DNA of 27,236 nucleotides from an uncultured Faecalibacterium sp. (lineage in GTDB: Bacteria; Bacillota; Clostridia; Oscillospirales; Ruminococcaceae), in the NCBI GenBank assembly GCA_934501115.1, contig CAKSTO010000032.1, positions 1 through 27,236 on the forward strand, read 5' to 3'. Position numbers and translations under genes: made by a program. Within the stretch, counting starts at the first letter, position 1. The number at the start of each line of letters is the position of its first letter. The notes beneath the pieces were generated by a model. The model searched no databases, was not told where the DNA came from, and saw only the letters and a program-made list of their open reading frames with translations. This document shows, piece by piece, positions 1-7,737 of this stretch.

Positions 1-681
1 CTGACCACATGGGTAGAGGTGCAGATACGGTATAAGACCGTCTGGGTCATCAGCCCGGCAGGAATCCCGGTTCCCACACAGGTGCCTTACGAGTATCGAA
101 TCTTCCACACCAAATTGGTGAACAAAGGGCTGGAAGTCGTTATCCGGGAAGAATTGAATGCCGACCAATGGAAACGGTACGAGATTTTTCAGGATACTCT
201 GGGCGGCAGACCCTACCTGTTCAATGGAGGGTTACCGCCCGGTGGCTCCGATGGTTCCGGTACACCGGGCATCGACTATCAGGTTCCGGCAGAAGCCCTG
301 ACAGATGAGGAGTTCTCCGCCATCTACAAGGAAGCCCAAAAGTATGTGGGCACACCCTATGTGTGGGGCGGCTCCACCCCGGAAACCGGCTTTGACTGCT
401 CCGGCTATGTCTGCTGGGTCTACAACCAGAACGGCTATGATGTGGGGCGCACCACCGCCAACGGCCTGTGGAACAAGAGCCAGCACATTTCCGAAGCCGA
501 AGCAAAGCCCGGCGACCTTGTTTTCTTTGAAGGAACGTATGATACGCCGGGGAAAAGTCATGTGGGCATCTACCTCGGCAACGGGATGATGGTCAGTGCC
601 GGAGACCCCATCAAGTACGCAAACATTCACTCGTCCTACTGGGAGAAGCATCTCGCTGGGTTCGGACGGCTTTCAAAATGA
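1..681 (+). CDS. NlpC/P60 cell-wall endopeptidase of ICE transfer region (5' truncated)
   Basis: The reading frame is open from the first base, so the window cuts off the N terminus; the GTG at 19 is unlikely to be the true start. About 226 residues remain. The C-terminal ~120 residues form an NlpC/P60 (C40) domain: YVGTPYVWGG, then DCSGYV with the nucleophilic Cys at partial residue 133, and SHVGIYLGNG with the catalytic His at 187. Such enzymes cut D-Glu-to-diamino-acid bonds in peptidoglycan stem peptides. In Tn916/Tn1549-type ICEs a two-domain lysozyme-NlpC/P60 protein opens the wall for the type IV mating channel, so a lytic transglycosylase-like domain may lie upstream (inference, not visible). 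A Gly/Pro/Ser-rich linker (partial residues ~75-95) precedes the peptidase. The DUF4315 gene follows 13 bases after the stop. Confidence 0.9.
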   Translation: MTTWVEVQIRYKTVWVISPAGIPVPTQVPYEYRIFHTKLVNKGLEVVIREELNADQWKRYEIFQDTLGGRPYLFNGGLPPGGSDGSGTPGIDYQVPAEALTDEEFSAIYKEAQKYVGTPYVWGGSTPETGFDCSGYVCWVYNQNGYDVGRTTANGLWNKSQHISEAEAKPGDLVFFEGTYDTPGKSHVGIYLGNGMMVSAGDPIKYANIHSSYWEKHLAGFGRLSK

Positions 682-694
682 TTGGAGGAGTTTT

Positions 695-961
695 ATGAGC
701 GAAAAACTGGACAAGCTGCGGGCAACGCTCAAGAAAGAGCAGGAGCGCCGCATCAAGCTGAACAACCGCATTGCGGTTTTGGAACGGCGCATTCAGGAGG
801 AAGAAGCTGCCGAGGTCAGCAGCATGGTACGCACGGCGAATGTGACCCCGGAACAGCTCGCCGCCCTGCTGCGGCAGTCTGCTGCCACCGCCCCGAACCC
901 GGCTGCGCTGTCTGCTGTGGGTGCAACTTTTGAGAAGGAGGTCGATGCTGATGAAGATTAA
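695..961 (+). CDS. DUF4315 family protein
   Basis: An 88-residue acidic, highly charged protein. The first ~45 residues (KLDKLRATLKKEQERRIKLN and onward) form a predicted coiled coil, followed by a conserved-looking segment around TPEQLAALLRQ. This matches DUF4315, a small family found almost only between the NlpC/P60 and DUF4366 genes of Tn1549/CTn-type conjugative elements; its function is unknown. The start is ATG 695 with GGAGG at 684-688. Its last codons overlap the start of the DUF4366 gene, which suggests translational coupling. A longer reading in the same frame from 596 overlaps the NlpC gene and has no ribosome site. Confidence 0.85.
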   Translation: MSEKLDKLRATLKKEQERRIKLNNRIAVLERRIQEEEAAEVSSMVRTANVTPEQLAALLRQSAATAPNPAALSAVGATFEKEVDADED

Positions 962-1676
962 GAAACTGGGCGCACTGCTGGTATCGGCGGCACTGTGCGC
1001 TGGCATGGCGGCTCCCGCTTTTGCCTTTGAGGGCGAAGCTGCCCCGGTGGAGCAGCCGGTTCTGCCGGAAGTCGTGGAGGATGATGTTGTCACCATCACA
1101 GATGAAACCTCTGGTGCCCTGACCCCGGAGGGCAATCTGACGCTGGTGGACGATTACCACACCAGTTACTCGGATGGTTCCGGGCAGCAGTTTATTACGC
1201 TGGTCAGCAAGTCGGGCAATACGTTCTACTTGGTCATCGACCGCAACGCCAAAGGACAGCAGACCGTCCACTTTATGAACCTTGTGGACGAAGCCGACCT
1301 TCTGGCTCTGATGGAGGAGGATGCTGCCGATGCCTATACCGCTGAAAAAGAAGCAGCGGCGCAGGCTGAACAGGATAAGCTGAAAGCCGAGGAAGAAGCC
1401 AAGAAAGCCGCAGAAGAAGCAGCGGCATCCGGCGAAGAACAGCCCAAGGAAAACAAGGTCACAAAGATCGCATCCGGCTTTCTGGGCGTAGTCGTGCTGA
1501 TCGCACTGGCGGCAGGCGGCGGCTTCTACGCTTTTACGAAGCAGAAGCAGAAAAAGCAGGCCGAAAAAGAAGCCCTTGACCCCGATGCAAATTACACCGA
1601 GGACAAGGGCGACTTTGAGATTCCCACCGAGGATGAACCGGAGGAGAACGACGAGGAAGATACCGAACCCATCTGA
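951..1676 (+). CDS. DUF4366 family membrane-anchored protein
   Basis: A 241-residue protein with a clear signal peptide (MKIKKLGALLVSAALCAGMA, Ala-X-Ala cleavage near APAFA). An extracellular domain follows, then an Ala/Glu/Lys-rich helical stalk (~120-165) and one transmembrane helix (GFLGVVVLIALAAGGGFYAF), ending in a highly acidic cytoplasmic tail. This is the DUF4366 architecture of Tn1549-like ICEs, encoded next to DUF4315 and topB. It is probably a mating-channel accessory protein at the cell surface (inference). AAGGAGGT at 935-942 is 8 bases from ATG 951 and only 2 from ATG 945, so 951 is preferred. The gene overlaps the end of DUF4315 by 11 bases. Confidence 0.85.
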   Translation: MKIKKLGALLVSAALCAGMAAPAFAFEGEAAPVEQPVLPEVVEDDVVTITDETSGALTPEGNLTLVDDYHTSYSDGSGQQFITLVSKSGNTFYLVIDRNAKGQQTVHFMNLVDEADLLALMEEDAADAYTAEKEAAAQAEQDKLKAEEEAKKAAEEAAASGEEQPKENKVTKIASGFLGVVVLIALAAGGGFYAFTKQKQKKQAEKEALDPDANYTEDKGDFEIPTEDEPEENDEEDTEPI

Positions 1677-1681
1677 TTTTA

Positions 1682-1700
1682 AGGCGGCATTTTGCCGCCT
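1682..1700 (+). other. 8-bp perfect hairpin before topB, followed by TACATA
   Basis: AGGCGGCA, loop TTT, TGCCGCCT: a perfect GC-rich stem six bases after the DUF4366 stop. It is not followed by a T run, so it is not a classical terminator. The bases at its 3' edge read TACATA (1700-1705), as they do after two other hairpins in this element (5427-5444 and 15961-15984). It may stabilise the upstream mRNA or attenuate topB. Confidence 0.6.
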
Positions 1701-1736
1701 ACATATTGCAATCCGAAACAGATTGGAGGGATTTTT

Positions 1737-3818
1737 ATCGCAAAATTAGTCGTGGCGGAAAAGCCATCCGTCGCTATGTCCTATGCAAAAGTTCTCGGTG
1801 CGACCAACCGGCAGGACGGCTACCTTGAGGGCAATGGCTATCTTGTCAGCTGGTGCGTTGGTCATCTGGTGGAGCTGGCTCCGCCCAATGTCTACGATGC
1901 CAAGTATGTCAAGTGGAGCATCGCAGACCTGCCCATCCTGCCGCAAAAGTGGCAGTATCTGGTGTCTGCGTCCACCAAAAAGCAGTTTGGCATCCTGCAA
2001 AAGCTGATGCACCGCCCGGATGTGGATAGCATCGTGAACAGTTGCGATTCCGGACGTGAGGGCGAACTCATCTTCCGGCTGGTGTACCAGCAAGCGGGCT
2101 GCAAAAAGCCGTTCTCTCGCCTGTGGCTTTCCAGCATGGAGGAAAACGCCATCCGAGAAGGGTTTGCCCACCTGAAACCGTCAACTGAATACGATGCGCT
2201 GTACAATGCAGCACTCTGCCGGGAACGTGCCGACTGGATGGTCGGCATCAATGCGTCCCGGCTTTTTTCGTGCCTGTACGGTCAACCGCTGGCGGTAGGG
2301 CGTGTTATGACCCCGGTGCTTGCCATGACGGTACTGCGGGAAGCCGCTATTGCCGCCTTTGTGCCGGAAAAGTTCTACACCGTAGAACTGGAATTGACCA
2401 GCGGCTGCACAGCATCCAGCCGCCGCATTCCTGAAAAATCCGTTGCAGAAAACCTGCTGGAAGCCTGTCGAAAGGAGATGGTGGCAACGATCCAGCGCAT
2501 CACCCGCAAGGAAAAGTCTGAGAATCCGCCGCCGCTGTACGACCTGACCACCCTTCAGCGGGATGCCAACCGCCTGCTGGGGTACAGCGCACAGCAGACT
2601 TTGGACTATGTGCAGAGCCTGTATGAGAAGAAACTTACCACTTATCCCCGAACTGATAGCTGCTATATCACCGACGATGACGAGGAAATGCTGGAGGAAC
2701 TGACCGAGGAACTGGAAAGGTTTCTCGATATTACTCCGGCAGATGTGGACGAGGCTGTGCCCCGGACACGGCGCACCGTCAACCGGGAAAAAGTCACCGA
2801 CCACCACGCCATCCTGCCCACCCGCAGTATGCTGCAAGCCGATCTGGACGCACTGCCCAAGGGCGAGCAGAACGTCCTGAAGCTCATCATCGCCCGGACG
2901 CTGATGGCAGTCAGCAAGCCCTTCCGTTATCTGGAAACCCTGCTGACCACCGAATGTGCCGGGGAGAAATTTACCGCCAAGGGCAAGGAGGTTTTGGAGG
3001 AAGGCTGGAAAGCGGTGGAGCGCAAGGTACTGGCAGACATTCTGAATCGAAAACAGGAACTCACTGCCCTGCCCAATGCGGCAGAAAACGAGTGCGGTAT
3101 CCTCAATGCAGAGCTGAAGGAGGGGCAAACGTCCCCGCCGAAGCATTTCACCGAGGACCTTCTACTTCATGCGATGGAAACCGCCAGTTCAGACAGTATG
3201 CCGGAGGGTGTGGAACGTCAGGGCATCGGCACCCCGGCCACCCGCGCCGCAACTATTGAAAAGCTGGTGCAGAAGGGCTTTCTGGAACGCAAGGGCACCA
3301 AGAAAACCAAGGTGCTGCTGCCTACCGACAAGGGCAAAGCCCTTATTACGGTGATGCCCGAAGAAATCCAATCCCCGGAAATGACCGCCGATTGGGAAAC
3401 AAAACTGCTGCAAATCGAACGTGGCGAAATGGAGCCGAGTGAATTTATGACTGAGATCAATACGATGATTACCGAACTGGTAAAGAACACGGAAATGAAA
3501 AAAGGAGCGAATACGCTTATGAAAAACAAGATTCTTGGTGTCTGCCCCAACTGTGGTGCAAATGTTGTGGAGCGTGAAAAGGGCTGGTTCTGCGAGAACC
3601 GGGAGTGCCGTTTCGTGCTGTGGAAGGATAACGCTTTCTTCAAGCGTCTGGGCAAGCGGCTGGACGCTCATGTGGTGGACAAGCTGCTGCGGGATGGCCG
3701 TGTCCGCCTGAAGGACTGCAAGAGCGCCAAGGGCAAGACCTACAACGCCACCGTCCTGCTGTCCTGTGAAGCCGATGGCCGCAGCAAGTTTTCTCTGGAA
3801 TTTGAGGGTGGTTGCTGA
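1737..3818 (+). CDS. topB: DNA topoisomerase III (type IA)
   Basis: About 693 residues, normal length for the ICE-borne TopB family, which passes single strands and decatenates DNA during conjugative transfer and replication. The TOPRIM domain begins at once (AKLVVAEKPSVAMSYAKVLG) and carries the metal-binding DSGREGE (D104, E108 counted from 1737). The active-site tyrosine is Y303 in TTYPRTDS. A C-terminal zinc ribbon starts at CPNCG and includes CENREC. The start is odd: homologous proteins begin right at (M)xKLVVAEKPS, but the codon there is ATC (1737), 7 bases after GGAGG at 1725-1729. The nearest permitted in-frame start is TTG 1692, which sits inside a hairpin. ATC is either a non-canonical start or an ATG mutated by one base. 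The stop overlaps the next gene's ATG (TGATG). Confidence 0.88.
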   Translation: MAKLVVAEKPSVAMSYAKVLGATNRQDGYLEGNGYLVSWCVGHLVELAPPNVYDAKYVKWSIADLPILPQKWQYLVSASTKKQFGILQKLMHRPDVDSIVNSCDSGREGELIFRLVYQQAGCKKPFSRLWLSSMEENAIREGFAHLKPSTEYDALYNAALCRERADWMVGINASRLFSCLYGQPLAVGRVMTPVLAMTVLREAAIAAFVPEKFYTVELELTSGCTASSRRIPEKSVAENLLEACRKEMVATIQRITRKEKSENPPPLYDLTTLQRDANRLLGYSAQQTLDYVQSLYEKKLTTYPRTDSCYITDDDEEMLEELTEELERFLDITPADVDEAVPRTRRTVNREKVTDHHAILPTRSMLQADLDALPKGEQNVLKLIIARTLMAVSKPFRYLETLLTTECAGEKFTAKGKEVLEEGWKAVERKVLADILNRKQELTALPNAAENECGILNAELKEGQTSPPKHFTEDLLLHAMETASSDSMPEGVERQGIGTPATRAATIEKLVQKGFLERKGTKKTKVLLPTDKGKALITVMPEEIQSPEMTADWETKLLQIERGEMEPSEFMTEINTMITELVKNTEMKKGANTLMKNKILGVCPNCGANVVEREKGWFCENRECRFVLWKDNAFFKRLGKRLDAHVVDKLLRDGRVRLKDCKSAKGKTYNATVLLSCEADGRSKFSLEFEGGC

Positions 3819-4705
3819 TGGAACAAACCAAAGAAGCTGTTTATCTCATCAATGATGACAAATACTTGCATCTGCGAGAGAATGGCGCAGGCGTCGGCTT
3901 TGCCACCTATAACAAGGTAACTGGCGAGCCGCTGGAAAGTGGGCAGATCTCGGAAAAGAATCTGCCGCCAGATGGACGGAACGCTATCCCTGCCGCCCGG
4001 AATTGGTATCTGTTTGAACTTTCGGACGATGACCGTAAGGCCATCCAACAGGAAAGCGTAAAGATCCTCGAAAACATCCCGCAGGCGGGCATCGGCAGGC
4101 GGCGCATCTGGGAGCCGGAAACGCTGCCGAAGGATATTCGTCTCATCAACAGCCACTATGATGACCTCTATCGCATTCCAGATGGCGGCGTGATTCAGGT
4201 GGATTACCCGGATGGGCGCAGTTTTACGGCACGGGTGGAACATCTGGATGATTATCACTTTGACATGGGCGGTCTGGGCAATGTGTTCCACATCTGCCAG
4301 TTTGCCGAAGTCATGGAACGAAACCATGCAGACTTCTACCCGGAGATTCAGACACAGGACGAGCAGGCGGCGTGGGAACTGGGCGGCAAAGGCTACCTTG
4401 CCATCCAGTCCTGTGAGGATGGATGGGACTACACCCTCTACCACAGCGATTATTCCGTGATGGACGGCGGGCAGTTGGATGCCCCGGAACTGACCATTCA
4501 GGAAGCCCGTGAGCAGATTCTGGAAGCGCACCACATGGAAAAGGGGCGGCGGCTGTTGCAGGACTATGATGCAGTCATGGATAAAGTTGCGGAAGCCGAG
4601 GAACTGAGCGCAGACCACCGCCCTTCCACACTGGAAAAGCTGGCAGAATTGGCAAGTGATACGTCTGCGCCAAAATCGTCTGCACGGTCTGCGCCAGAAC
4701 TGTGA
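3818..4705 (+). CDS. ICE accessory protein, LPD28-like
   Basis: A 295-residue soluble protein with no signal peptide or membrane segment. The middle (LYRIPDGGVIQVDYPDGRSF to GNVFHICQFAEVMERN) resembles the LPD28-type domain (large polyvalent protein-associated domain). A second segment (KGYLAIQSCEDGWDYTLY, then MDGGQLD) looks like another polyvalent-protein-associated fold, possibly LPD16. These domains accompany phage and ICE proteins injected with or acting on transferred DNA; the biochemical role is unknown. ATG 3818 shares its A with the topB stop, so the two are probably translationally coupled. The C terminus is a helical, Ala/Glu-rich stretch. Domain names are from memory of motif resemblance and need a profile search. 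Confidence 0.7.
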   Translation: MEQTKEAVYLINDDKYLHLRENGAGVGFATYNKVTGEPLESGQISEKNLPPDGRNAIPAARNWYLFELSDDDRKAIQQESVKILENIPQAGIGRRRIWEPETLPKDIRLINSHYDDLYRIPDGGVIQVDYPDGRSFTARVEHLDDYHFDMGGLGNVFHICQFAEVMERNHADFYPEIQTQDEQAAWELGGKGYLAIQSCEDGWDYTLYHSDYSVMDGGQLDAPELTIQEAREQILEAHHMEKGRRLLQDYDAVMDKVAEAEELSADHRPSTLEKLAELASDTSAPKSSARSAPEL

Positions 4706-4713
4706 GGTGGACA

Positions 4714-5229
4714 ATGCAGCAAAAATGGAACCAGAATTTTGACGGTGAACCCATGACGGACATCCCGCAGAAGTTTCTGAACGCAGGGTGCGATGTTTAT
4801 ATGGTGATGCAGCTGCGGCATGACGAAAAAATCTTCGATGAAAGATTTGCTTCTATGCGGGAGTTGAATCGTCGAGGCAAAACGCCCGACCCGGAGCATT
4901 ACGAGGTCACCTACTACGCTGATCTGCCCGCCATGTGGCAGGATGTGCCGAACAACGAGGTTTTGGAAGAACTATTCCAGAGGTTCAACCTCTCCCGTCC
5001 GCAGGATTTTGAGGGTCACAGCCTGTCCGTCAGCGATGTGATTGCGCTCAAGCGGGATGGTGAGGTGTCTGTGCATTATGTGGACAGCATCGGCTTTAAA
5101 GATTTACAGAGGTTTCTGGACAAGCAGCCGGAACGCCCTTCGGTACTGATGAATCTCAAGGAAAAGTGCGATGCCCCGGAGTGCAATCCCACCGGATGCC
5201 GGAAAGCGAGGGATGAACATGAACTTTGA
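4714..5229 (+). CDS. YodL domain-containing protein
   Basis: A 171-residue cytoplasmic protein. From ~residue 25 it shows the YodL-like layout seen in Tn1549-type elements: DVYMVMQLR, a Tyr-rich strand (EHYEVTYYADLP), an LEELFQRFN helix, then the signature region FEGHSLSVSDVIALKRDGEV and HYVDSIGF. The function is unknown; the domain recurs in ICE accessory proteins encoded next to topoisomerase genes. ATG 4714 has GAGGTGG at 4704-4710. GTG 4702 is possible but overlaps the upstream stop. The last ~20 residues hold a Cys pair (CDAPECNPTGC), which may bind metal. Its end overlaps the next gene by 11 bases. Confidence 0.75.
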   Translation: MQQKWNQNFDGEPMTDIPQKFLNAGCDVYMVMQLRHDEKIFDERFASMRELNRRGKTPDPEHYEVTYYADLPAMWQDVPNNEVLEELFQRFNLSRPQDFEGHSLSVSDVIALKRDGEVSVHYVDSIGFKDLQRFLDKQPERPSVLMNLKEKCDAPECNPTGCRKARDEHEL

Positions 5230-5422
5230 CCACGAGGAATTGACCCTGATGATGATCTACAACACCGGCACCCGACTAGGGCTTATCCACGAGTTGCGGC
5301 TGATGCAGTGCTACCTGATGCCAGATGAAACTGCCCTGCGGGAGTTGTCGGAAGGTGTTATCGAGAAGCTGAAACTGCTGACCGATGCCGAGTTTGCCGA
5401 ACTGGAATTTCCCCCGGACTGA
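5219..5422 (+). CDS. Transposon-transfer assisting (TTRAP) family protein
   Basis: A 67-residue acidic helical protein. The pattern EELTLMMIYNTGTRLGLI, then a Met/Leu-rich linker, then LTDAEFAELEF matches the small transposon-transfer assisting family (PF14203), regularly found at the end of the topB-YodL gene cluster in Tn1549-like ICEs. No biochemical activity is established. ATG 5219 is 6 bases after GAGGG (5208-5212); ATG 5213 is in frame but too close to it. The gene starts inside the end of the YodL gene, so translation is probably coupled. A hairpin ends this gene cluster 5 bases after the stop. Confidence 0.8.
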   Translation: MNFDHEELTLMMIYNTGTRLGLIHELRLMQCYLMPDETALRELSEGVIEKLKLLTDAEFAELEFPPD

Positions 5423-5426
5423 CTTT

Positions 5427-5444
5427 CGCCGCCTGCGGGCGGCG
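5427..5444 (+). terminator. 7-bp GC hairpin ending the topB cluster, followed by TACATA
   Basis: CGCCGCC, loop TGCG, GGCGGCG: a perfect stem directly after the TTRAP stop. It is followed by TACATA (5445-5450) and then CTCTTTTA, a weak T-rich tract. It marks the boundary between conserved transfer genes and the cargo insert. As a terminator it would be weak; it may act as an mRNA 3' stabiliser. Confidence 0.5.
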
Positions 5445-5456
5445 TACATAGGCTCT

Positions 5457-5484
5457 TTTACAATGGGATTCGGTGTGGTATACT
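5457..5484 (+). promoter_or_regulatory. Sigma-A-type promoter of the cargo operon
   Basis: TTTACA (5457-5462), 16-base spacer, TATACT (5479-5484), with TGG directly before the -10 giving an extended -10. It lies 41 bases upstream of the VOC gene ATG and just after the hairpin that ends the topB cluster. The cargo therefore seems to have its own transcription start. Confidence 0.6.
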
Positions 5485-5525
5485 GAACTCGACAAATCGG
5501 AATTTTCTCAGGAGGCTATAAAAAT

Positions 5526-5978
5526 ATGATTGGAAGAATTTATCATGTTGGATTGACCGTTTCTGACTTGGATCGCTCGGTTGCTTTCTACAGAGACATC
5601 CTTGGACTTGCGTTTCAAGGAGAGATTTTTATGGAAGGCAAAGAAACCGATAAAATGTTTCGCAAGTCGAATTGCAAAGCAAGGGTCGCTTATTTGAACG
5701 GTTCTAAGGCTATTGAAACGCCACCGGTCGAGCTGATTCAGTTCGTAGATAGCGAGATCCATAAAGAACAATCAGATTTGTTTACGACATCCATCTCGGA
5801 AGTATGTTTCTATACGGATGACATTGATTCTGTCTATAAAACCCTTATCAAAAACCATGTTGAGTGCTTATCTGAACCGCAGTATTTCGACTTTAGAGCA
5901 AATGGATTTGGGGAGAGCCGAGCTTTTTATTTCAGAGACCCGGATGGCATTATCCTTGAAATGATGCAAACTCTTTGA
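5526..5978 (+). CDS. VOC (glyoxalase/bleomycin-resistance fold) family protein
   Basis: A 150-residue protein with two beta-alpha-beta-beta-beta modules. The first module is HVGLTVSDLDRSVAFYRDIL to VELIQF; the second is ISEVCFYTDDIDSVYKTL to FYFRDPDGIILEM. Likely metal ligands are H7, the Glu in VELIQF, and the Glu in ILEMMQ; the second-module position usually held by His seems to be Glu (SEVCF). Members include glyoxalase I, dioxygenases and fosfomycin/bleomycin resistance proteins; the substrate here cannot be told. GGAGG (5511-5515) precedes ATG 5526. Codon use is clearly more AT-rich than in the surrounding ICE genes, a sign of separate acquisition. The unknown 508-residue gene follows 54 bases downstream and is probably co-transcribed. 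Confidence 0.85.
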   Translation: MIGRIYHVGLTVSDLDRSVAFYRDILGLAFQGEIFMEGKETDKMFRKSNCKARVAYLNGSKAIETPPVELIQFVDSEIHKEQSDLFTTSISEVCFYTDDIDSVYKTLIKNHVECLSEPQYFDFRANGFGESRAFYFRDPDGIILEMMQTL

Positions 5979-6032
5979 TAAGAAATCATAGGTATAGGAA
6001 ATTGCCAACTTCCTGTTTAAGAGGATCAGCCG

Positions 6033-7559
6033 ATGGACAAAACATTTCAGAAATTATTACAGACTGACATTGATCTTTCATCCTTAGGCGTAGAACGCCG
6101 TACAGATAACGAACCGTATTTTTGCACACCAAAGGGTGCGTCTGTATTTGGTTGGACCGGTGTGGATGGAATCCACTTCTGTTTTGTTCGTGGCTTTGGC
6201 GGTATGGTTTTTGCTGTCAGCCCGGCGAACACATTTCCAAACTATGTTCATCCGTTGGCAAAAAATTTCGCTGATTTTCTGCGGCTACTGCTTGCCTGCG
6301 GCGATGTGGCAGCATTGGAGCAGGCATGGATGTGGGATAAGGCACAATTTGAAACCTTCTTACAGGACAACCCTCCCACGCAGGAGCAGCAGGAAACCCT
6401 TGCGCTTGTCGCTACGAAATTAAAGCTGATGCCAATGGAGCGGCCATGGGCATATATCAAAGAGCTTCAGGCATCTTTTGATTACAGCAAAATCAAGTAC
6501 ACCAAAGAATATTACGATGTTGTGGACCAGAACGCAAAACCAGCTATCCCGGAGTGGAAAGTCTACTTTGAGGGAAACTTCTGGGGACATTCGGGAAAAG
6601 AACGTGCCGGAACAGAAGTCCCCTTGAATCAGCAATTTGAATGGGCCGGGCATCATTGGATCATTCCTGCGGCGTATTCGTGCAGCAAGGGGTTCGTTGT
6701 GGACTTTTGTATGCGTACCCCGGAGGAAGACATTCGCAAGTTCATGACTAAATGGGATTTACACCCCGAAAACGACTCTTGTGAATACTTCACGCAGGAG
6801 CAGCAACTGCAAATAGATTTAGAAAATCCACTTTGTCTTGACTTTATTCCTCGTTTGGAATTGAACGGGAAAACAATGCTGACCTCCCACGGTTGCTCGG
6901 TGGTCTTTAATCCATGTTTGCCAGACGGGATGATCAATGAAGCGGAAGCAAAGTGGGCATTGGAACACTATGATTTGGATACATCCTATGGGTGGATGAT
7001 TTTTCGGGCGGCATTTCCGTGGACAAGCAAACGCCGTCCTGAAATAAAATCCCTCTCCCTTACGATGGAGCAACGGCCATGCCGTGTGCCGGGACCACAT
7101 TTCCAGACACACGCTCCCGGTGATTCGTTTTCTTTCCTCCATCCGGTCAGCGGAACAAACTATACATTGACCGTGCAGGAAATAGAGCAACAAACAATTC
7201 CTCAAAAGTGTTTCGGTTCTGACCGCTGGGTTTATCCGACACATTTTACCGTCATGCGTTATACGCTTTTCCCTGAATCGGAGGAAGATATCTCGATTTG
7301 TGATTGCTGCGATGGAGATAAGCCTATGGAAATTGCTGTGGAGGGAGACTCCTTCACGCCGGAAACCCAAAATAATGCTTGCGTAGGCATTATCGGTGGA
7401 GCTGACGGACCAACAGTGATTATGACTGGAGAAAAATCACAAGGCAGGCTTTATGCTGCTTGCTCAGCACTGCACTTTGAGCCGGTTCGGGATGATGTAG
7501 AGTGGTGCACAATGTTCAGTATTAAGAATTTTGATGAAACGACGATCAACCTTATATAA
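6033..7559 (+). CDS. Unknown 508-residue protein with C-terminal GIIGGADGPT segment
   Basis: I do not recognise a characterised family. The protein is soluble (no signal peptide or membrane helix) and rich in aromatic residues. It shows several blocks that look conserved: FGWTGVDGIHFCF near 40-50, HPLAKNFADFLRLLLACGD near 75-95, WKVYFEGNFWGHSGKERAGT near 175-195, and a mid-region DTSYGWMIFRAAFPW. Near the C terminus VGIIGGADGPT (residues 451-461) matches the signature of sodium-pumping decarboxylase beta subunits, although the rest bears no resemblance to that 9-11-helix membrane protein. A Cys cluster (SICDCCDGD) lies just before. AGAGGA precedes ATG 6033. It follows the VOC gene and is probably co-transcribed as ICE cargo. 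Base composition is lower in GC than its transfer-gene neighbours. Confidence 0.85.
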   Translation: MDKTFQKLLQTDIDLSSLGVERRTDNEPYFCTPKGASVFGWTGVDGIHFCFVRGFGGMVFAVSPANTFPNYVHPLAKNFADFLRLLLACGDVAALEQAWMWDKAQFETFLQDNPPTQEQQETLALVATKLKLMPMERPWAYIKELQASFDYSKIKYTKEYYDVVDQNAKPAIPEWKVYFEGNFWGHSGKERAGTEVPLNQQFEWAGHHWIIPAAYSCSKGFVVDFCMRTPEEDIRKFMTKWDLHPENDSCEYFTQEQQLQIDLENPLCLDFIPRLELNGKTMLTSHGCSVVFNPCLPDGMINEAEAKWALEHYDLDTSYGWMIFRAAFPWTSKRRPEIKSLSLTMEQRPCRVPGPHFQTHAPGDSFSFLHPVSGTNYTLTVQEIEQQTIPQKCFGSDRWVYPTHFTVMRYTLFPESEEDISICDCCDGDKPMEIAVEGDSFTPETQNNACVGIIGGADGPTVIMTGEKSQGRLYAACSALHFEPVRDDVEWCTMFSIKNFDETTINLI

Positions 7560-7660
7560 CAGGAATACGATGACGACTTTCAGTTTGTCGATGGTTGTCA
7601 ACTGGGATAATGTCATAGGGCATTGTTCCGAAATTTTTTCATAACCCGCAAAAAGTGGGC

Positions 7661-7690
7661 TTGATAGAATACTTCCATTCATGCTATACT
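7661..7690 (+). promoter_or_regulatory. Promoter with extended -10 for the 7738 gene
   Basis: TTGATA (7661-7666), 18-base spacer, TATACT (7685-7690) preceded by TGC (extended -10). It lies in the 178-base gap after the cargo genes; no other feature is evident in that gap. It would restart transcription into the 7738-8312 genes and, by read-through of the terminator at 8335, into the giant gene. Confidence 0.6.
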
Positions 7691-7737
7691 AAAACCAGCT
7701 TTATTGTACGGATAAAAATAGAAAGTGAGGCTTGCCA

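Noticed and set aside
682..933. 83-codon + frame over the DUF4315 gene
   Set aside because: Out of frame with the recognisable DUF4315 coiled coil; its start overlaps the ribosome site.
3740..4714. 324-codon minus-strand frame opposite the LPD28-like gene
   Set aside because: The + strand gene has coupled overlaps on both sides and family resemblance; the minus frame has none.
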